From NCBI RefSeq assembly GCF_021555155.1, contig NZ_JAKGBU010000039.1, positions 1-44,672 on the forward strand: a stretch of 44,672 bases of DNA, in the 5' to 3' direction. Shown one piece after another: positions 41,735 to 44,672 of this stretch (positions within the stretch are counted from its first letter, which is position 1; the number at the start of each line of letters is the position of its first letter). The notes under the pieces were generated by a model, which was given only the letters and a program-made list of their open reading frames with translations, was not told where the DNA came from and made no database searches. The position numbers and the translations under genes were made by a program. The stretch comes from Rhizobium alarense (GTDB lineage: Bacteria; Pseudomonadota; Alphaproteobacteria; Rhizobiales; Rhizobiaceae).

Positions 41735-42616
41735 ATGAAGATCCATGCCGGTTTCACCCTGGCCTATGAATGCAAGCATCCGACACCGATGCTGCTCGCC
41801 CTCAACATCCATCCGTCGCGGCGCGTCGACTTGCTGACCGAGCAGGTTCTCGTTTTCGATCGCAACATCGATGCGTGGGGCTATACGGACGTCTTCGGCA
41901 ATGCCTGCACGCGGATCGTCGCGCCGGCCGGCCTGACGACGATCTCCACATCCTTTGATATCTATGACAGCGGCCAGCCCGATATCGTTCCCGAGGATGC
42001 CGTGCAGCATCCGATCAACGACCTGCCGGACGAGGTGCTTGTCTTTCTGCTCGGGAGCCGCTACTGCGACACCGATCGCCTTGCGGATTTCGCCTGGACC
42101 CGGTTCTCTCAGGTGCCGCTCGGCTGGCCCAAGGTCCAGGCGATCTGCGATTTCGTGCACAATCACATCACCTTCAGCTACCAGAACGCCGACTCGTTGC
42201 GGACCGCCCATGGGGGCTATGTCGATAGGACGGGCGTTTGCCGGGATTTCGCGCATCTGGCCGTCACGCTCTGCCGTTGCATGAACATCCCCGCGCGTTA
42301 TTGCACGGGCTATCTGGGCGACATCGGTGTTCCGGTGGATGTCAATCCGATGGATTTCAGCGCCTGGTTCGAGGTCTATCTCAGCGGGCGGTGGCACACG
42401 GTCGATGCACGGCACAACAAGCCGCGGATCGGGCGCATTCTCATGGCGACCGGCCGTGACGCGACCGATGTGGCCCTGTCGACAACCTTCGGACCGACCA
42501 TTCTCTCCCGGTTCGAAGTCGTTACCGACGAAATTCCGAACGGTGACGCGCCGGACGGCCAGGCCGCGGTCGCGTCGACGGCCACATACACGACGCAGGA
42601 TTGCCGCACCGCTTGA
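41735..42616 (+). CDS. Transglutaminase-like protein (catalytic His replaced by Ser)
   Basis: A 293-residue relative of the previous gene product with a different N-terminus ([20 protein letters not shown]). The core keeps Cys169 in [12 protein letters not shown] and Asp224 in TVDARHN. Where most relatives have a His before AW, this protein has Ser209 ([11 protein letters not shown]). It continues [24 protein letters not shown], typical of this subgroup. The ATG at 41735 follows AAAGGCGG; an ATG five codons upstream is an alternative. It may be inactive or use another residue, or this may be a normal variant of the subgroup. Confidence 0.88.
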   Translation: MKIHAGFTLAYECKHPTPMLLALNIHPSRRVDLLTEQVLVFDRNIDAWGYTDVFGNACTRIVAPAGLTTISTSFDIYDSGQPDIVPEDAVQHPINDLPDEVLVFLLGSRYCDTDRLADFAWTRFSQVPLGWPKVQAICDFVHNHITFSYQNADSLRTAHGGYVDRTGVCRDFAHLAVTLCRCMNIPARYCTGYLGDIGVPVDVNPMDFSAWFEVYLSGRWHTVDARHNKPRIGRILMATGRDATDVALSTTFGPTILSRFEVVTDEIPNGDAPDGQAAVASTATYTTQDCRTA

Positions 42617-42671
42617 CATTCGGCTGCAACCGACCGACTTCAGGGCGCATCCGGGAACAAGGAGACTTGCC

Positions 42672-43433
42672 ATGAGCGAGACGGCACGCACGACGATCGA
42701 CCAGGCGGAAGTCGACCGCTTCTCGGCGATGGCCGCCGAATGGTGGGATCCGACGGGCAAGTTCAAGCCGCTGCACAAATTCAACCCGGTGCGCCTTGCC
42801 TATATCCGCGACCTGGCATCGGCTCACTTCGACAAGGACCCGAAGGCGCATCGGCCGCTCGAAGGCCTGCGCGTGCTGGATATCGGCTGCGGCGGCGGAC
42901 TGCTCTCCGAGCCAATGGCCCGCATGGGTGCGGAGGTTTTGGGCGCGGACGCGTCGGAGAAGAACATCGGCATCGCCAGAACGCATGCCGCCGGCAGCGG
43001 GGTTGCGGTCGATTATCGCGCCGTGACGGCGGAGGCGCTGGCCGAGGCCGGTGAGACCTTCGATATCGTGCTGAACATGGAGGTCGTCGAACACGTTGCG
43101 GACGTGGACTTCTTTTTGACGACCTGCGCCTCGATGGTGCGGCCCGGTGGCATGATGTTCGTCGCCACCATCAACCGGACGCTCAAGGCTGCGGCGCTCG
43201 CCATCTTCACCGCCGAGAATGTCCTGCGCTGGCTGCCGCGCGGCACGCATCAGTACGAAAAACTGGTGCGCCCCGAGGAGATCGAAAAACCGCTCGCCGC
43301 GTCCGGTCTTGCCGTGACCGATCGGACGGGCGTCTTCTTCAATCCGCTGTCCAGCCAGTGGAACCTGTCGAAAGACATGGACGTCAACTACATGCTGGTT
43401 GCCCGCCGTGCGCCGACCGGCACGCCTGACTGA
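42672..43433 (+). CDS. ubiG: Ubiquinone biosynthesis O-methyltransferase
   Basis: Catalyses both O-methylations of ubiquinone synthesis with SAM. Motif I is [20 protein letters not shown] near residues 69-88. The N-terminal [21 protein letters not shown] and the later [30 protein letters not shown] and [14 protein letters not shown] are UbiG hallmarks. It is 253 residues from an ATG with AAGGAG 7 nt upstream. It is convergent with the DUF3291 gene. Confidence 0.96.
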   Translation: MSETARTTIDQAEVDRFSAMAAEWWDPTGKFKPLHKFNPVRLAYIRDLASAHFDKDPKAHRPLEGLRVLDIGCGGGLLSEPMARMGAEVLGADASEKNIGIARTHAAGSGVAVDYRAVTAEALAEAGETFDIVLNMEVVEHVADVDFFLTTCASMVRPGGMMFVATINRTLKAAALAIFTAENVLRWLPRGTHQYEKLVRPEEIEKPLAASGLAVTDRTGVFFNPLSSQWNLSKDMDVNYMLVARRAPTGTPD

Positions 43434-43446
43434 GGCAGCGCGCGGG

Positions 43447-44031
43447 TCAAACCCTCAGATCCTTGACCGCCTCAAGAAGATCGGTCTGTGTCGAAGCGTT
43501 CCGGGCCGCGATTTCGCGTATGCGGGCGCGGTCGATCGCCGCCGCGGCACCGGACGGGTCGTAGGGCTGTTTGAAGGTGAAGGCGTACGGCGAGGGGCCG
43601 TGATCGTCGAGATGTTCAAGCCGCGCGGCGCCTTCCGCCCAGTCCGGATACCGGCCGGCGGGTGTCCACCACAGCACCAGGGGCGGCCAGGTCTGCTTTC
43701 GGTTCCAGTGCCGTGCGTGTTTCAACGCATCGGCATGGACGCCGTCATAGCTGAAGGCCATCAGGCTTTCGATGTCGCGCCAGAGCGACAGCTGCGATGG
43801 CGCGCTGTCGAAGCCGCTGTCCTTGATGTAACGCGGAAAGACCTGCGGTCCCCAGCTTCGCGGCCCGGGTTCTCCGGCATAGCCGGAGCGGCCGACGAAG
43901 CCCTCGGCCCGCCGTGCAGCCTCGAAGTTGAACGGTTCGCGGAGGCGGAATCCGTCGATCGCCGGATCGTCGAAGGGTGCGACATGCAGTCCGAAATTGT
44001 AGAGCGCCAGATGATAGGCCGGCCCGTCCAT
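43447..44031 (-). CDS. DUF3291 domain protein
   Basis: A 194-residue protein of unknown function in the DUF3291 family (ferredoxin-like/ABM-type fold). Marks are HLALYNFGLHVAPFDDPAIDG near the start, FVGRSGYAGEPGPRSWGPQ, SLWRDIESLMAFSYDGVHAD and TWPPLVLWWTPAG. Its start overlaps the stop of the DUF1178 gene (TGATG), so the two are translationally coupled. It is the last gene in this minus-strand run. Nothing in the sequence shows its role. Confidence 0.88.
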   Translation of the reverse strand: MDGPAYHLALYNFGLHVAPFDDPAIDGFRLREPFNFEAARRAEGFVGRSGYAGEPGPRSWGPQVFPRYIKDSGFDSAPSQLSLWRDIESLMAFSYDGVHADALKHARHWNRKQTWPPLVLWWTPAGRYPDWAEGAARLEHLDDHGPSPYAFTFKQPYDPSGAAAAIDRARIREIAARNASTQTDLLEAVKDLRV

Positions 44032-44459
44032 CAGTTGACGTCGTCGGGAAGGACGGGCAGCGGGGCGATTTCGATGCCTTCCTCGATGAGGGCCTTCGCG
44101 TCCTCGGCGCTCGCCTTGCCGATCAGCCCGCGCTGCTCCGCCTCGCCGTAGTGGATCTTTCGGGCCTCCTCGGGGAAGCGCTCGCCCACGTCGTCGGCAT
44201 TGGCGCGGATCTGCGTGACGATCTCGCGCAGCTTGCCGACCATTTCCGACTGCTGTGCGTTCATCACGAGTTGCCGGCGCTCGTCTTTCCTGCGCGCCGT
44301 CGCGACCGACGGGGCCATCAGGCGCTTCGATACGCTTTCCGAGTTGCAGACCGGGCAGCTGACCAGACGCATCGCCGTCTGCCGGTCAAAGTCGCTTGCC
44401 GACTTGAACCAGCCATCGAAGTCATGACCGTTGTCGCAAACGAGGCCGTAGAGGATCAC
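44031..44459 (-). CDS. DUF1178 family zinc-ribbon protein
   Basis: A 142-residue protein of unknown function. The N-terminus ILYGLVCDNGHDFDGWF and SCPVCNSESVSKRLMAP form a likely zinc ribbon (cysteines in VCDNGH and SCPVC). The C-terminal VGERFPEEARKIHYGEAEQRGLIG is the family signature. It starts with GTG, overlapping the stop of the nitrilase-family gene (GTGA), and its stop overlaps the DUF3291 start. This chain of overlaps suggests one operon, nitrilase-DUF1178-DUF3291. Confidence 0.9.
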   Translation of the reverse strand: MILYGLVCDNGHDFDGWFKSASDFDRQTAMRLVSCPVCNSESVSKRLMAPSVATARRKDERRQLVMNAQQSEMVGKLREIVTQIRANADDVGERFPEEARKIHYGEAEQRGLIGKASAEDAKALIEEGIEIAPLPVLPDDVN

Positions 44460-44672
44460 GCGGCTGCTCCTGCGCCGACCGTGGCGGGCTGGTCAAGCGT
44501 GAAGGGGCGGCCGTTCTTCAGGTTCGGAATCTTGTCGTGCGCCGCCTTTACCGCCTGAATGTCGACGTCGGCAAGAACGACCGTTTCGCCGGTGCCACCG
44601 GCCGACGCGACCACACGCCCCCAGGGGTCGACGATCATCGAATGACCGAAGGTTTCGCGCCCGTCCTCGTGC
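44456..44672 (-). CDS. Carbon-nitrogen hydrolase (C-terminal part; N-terminus outside window)
   Basis: The final 71 or so residues of a nitrilase-superfamily amidase, frame open to the window edge. TFGHSMIVDPWGRVVAS and GETVVLADVD are the usual last strands of the NIT1/NIT2 group, which includes deaminated glutathione amidase. The catalytic Glu-Lys-Cys residues lie outside. The last codons overlap the DUF1178 start. Confidence 0.88.
   Translation of the reverse strand, partial: HEDGRETFGHSMIVDPWGRVVASAGGTGETVVLADVDIQAVKAAHDKIPNLKNGRPFTLDQPATVGAGAAA

Noticed and set aside
40691-42616. Alpha-E/ATP-grasp/transglutaminase peptide-modification cluster.
   Set aside because: Only two transglutaminase-like genes are present; the circularly permuted ATP-grasp and alpha-E genes that define that cluster are absent from the window.

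Overview
The window looks like ordinary chromosomal DNA of an alphaproteobacterium of the order Hyphomicrobiales, most likely family Rhizobiaceae. It is GC-rich throughout. Its gene neighbourhoods (ftsE-ftsX-ydcF-plsC, argH-lptM-lysA, small two-helix protein/adenosyltransferase/rhomboid/etfB-etfA-hbdA, gloB beside a degenerate methyltransferase) are the ones known from that family. It also carries one Rhizobium-type intergenic mosaic element (RIME) between two convergent genes. I cannot name a genus. I see no prophage, transposase, integrase, CRISPR array or plasmid-transfer gene, and coding style is uniform from end to end.

Layout. 1-2.9 kb: cobT of aerobic cobalamin synthesis (5' end cut by the window) and an exported phytase-esterase-like protein. 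3.0-4.1 kb, minus strand: rpmB and then a queuosine-precursor transporter whose start codon lies in a possible pseudoknot. 4.4-6.2 kb: a DUF3108 exported protein, an EamA exporter and the RIME. 6.2-9.3 kb: a cupin, glyoxalase II, a degenerate methyltransferase and prephenate dehydrogenase. 9.3-14.2 kb: a DUF2125 protein, ChaC-type glutathione cyclotransferase, and the envelope/division operon ftsE-ftsX-ydcF-plsC. 14.4-18.9 kb: an unrecognised membrane protein, hpt, a CpdR-type response regulator and a very large membrane protein (TIGR02302/DUF4175). 19.0-22.7 kb: argH-lptM-lysA with divergent tlpA. 22.7-26.6 kb: a complete sulfate ABC importer (sbp-cysT-cysW-cysA) with a structured leader. 26.6-31.2 kb: beta-oxidation and electron transfer (hbdA, etfA, etfB), rhomboid protease, corrinoid adenosyltransferase and a small two-helix protein. 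31.3-36.1 kb: short-chain dehydrogenase, YihY, GluQ-RS, AlkA-type glycosylase, HNH endonuclease, DsbB. 36.2-40.4 kb: tRNA-Leu(CAA) and a polar amino acid ABC importer operon ending in an AmpR-like LysR regulator. 40.7-44.7 kb: two transglutaminase-like proteins, ubiG, DUF3291, DUF1178 and the end of a nitrilase-family hydrolase (cut by the window).

The genes are mostly housekeeping: amino-acid synthesis (tyrC, argH, lysA), envelope assembly (ftsEX, plsC, lptM), sulfur uptake, thiol chemistry (gloB, chaC, tlpA, dsbB), nucleotide salvage and tRNA modification (hpt, yhhQ, gluQRS), fatty-acid/branched-chain catabolism with its electron acceptor (hbdA, etfAB) and ubiquinone synthesis (ubiG).

I did not find a clearly new multi-gene system. 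The observations most worth checking are cis-elements: the pseudoknot over the yhhQ start, a MerR/LiuR-like operator placed between the -35 and -10 boxes of etfBA, the hairpin-rich sulfate-operon leader, and the RIME that supplies the stop codons of both flanking genes. At protein level, one transglutaminase-like protein lacks the expected catalytic histidine, and an AmpR homologue sits beside an amino-acid importer with no beta-lactamase gene in the window.
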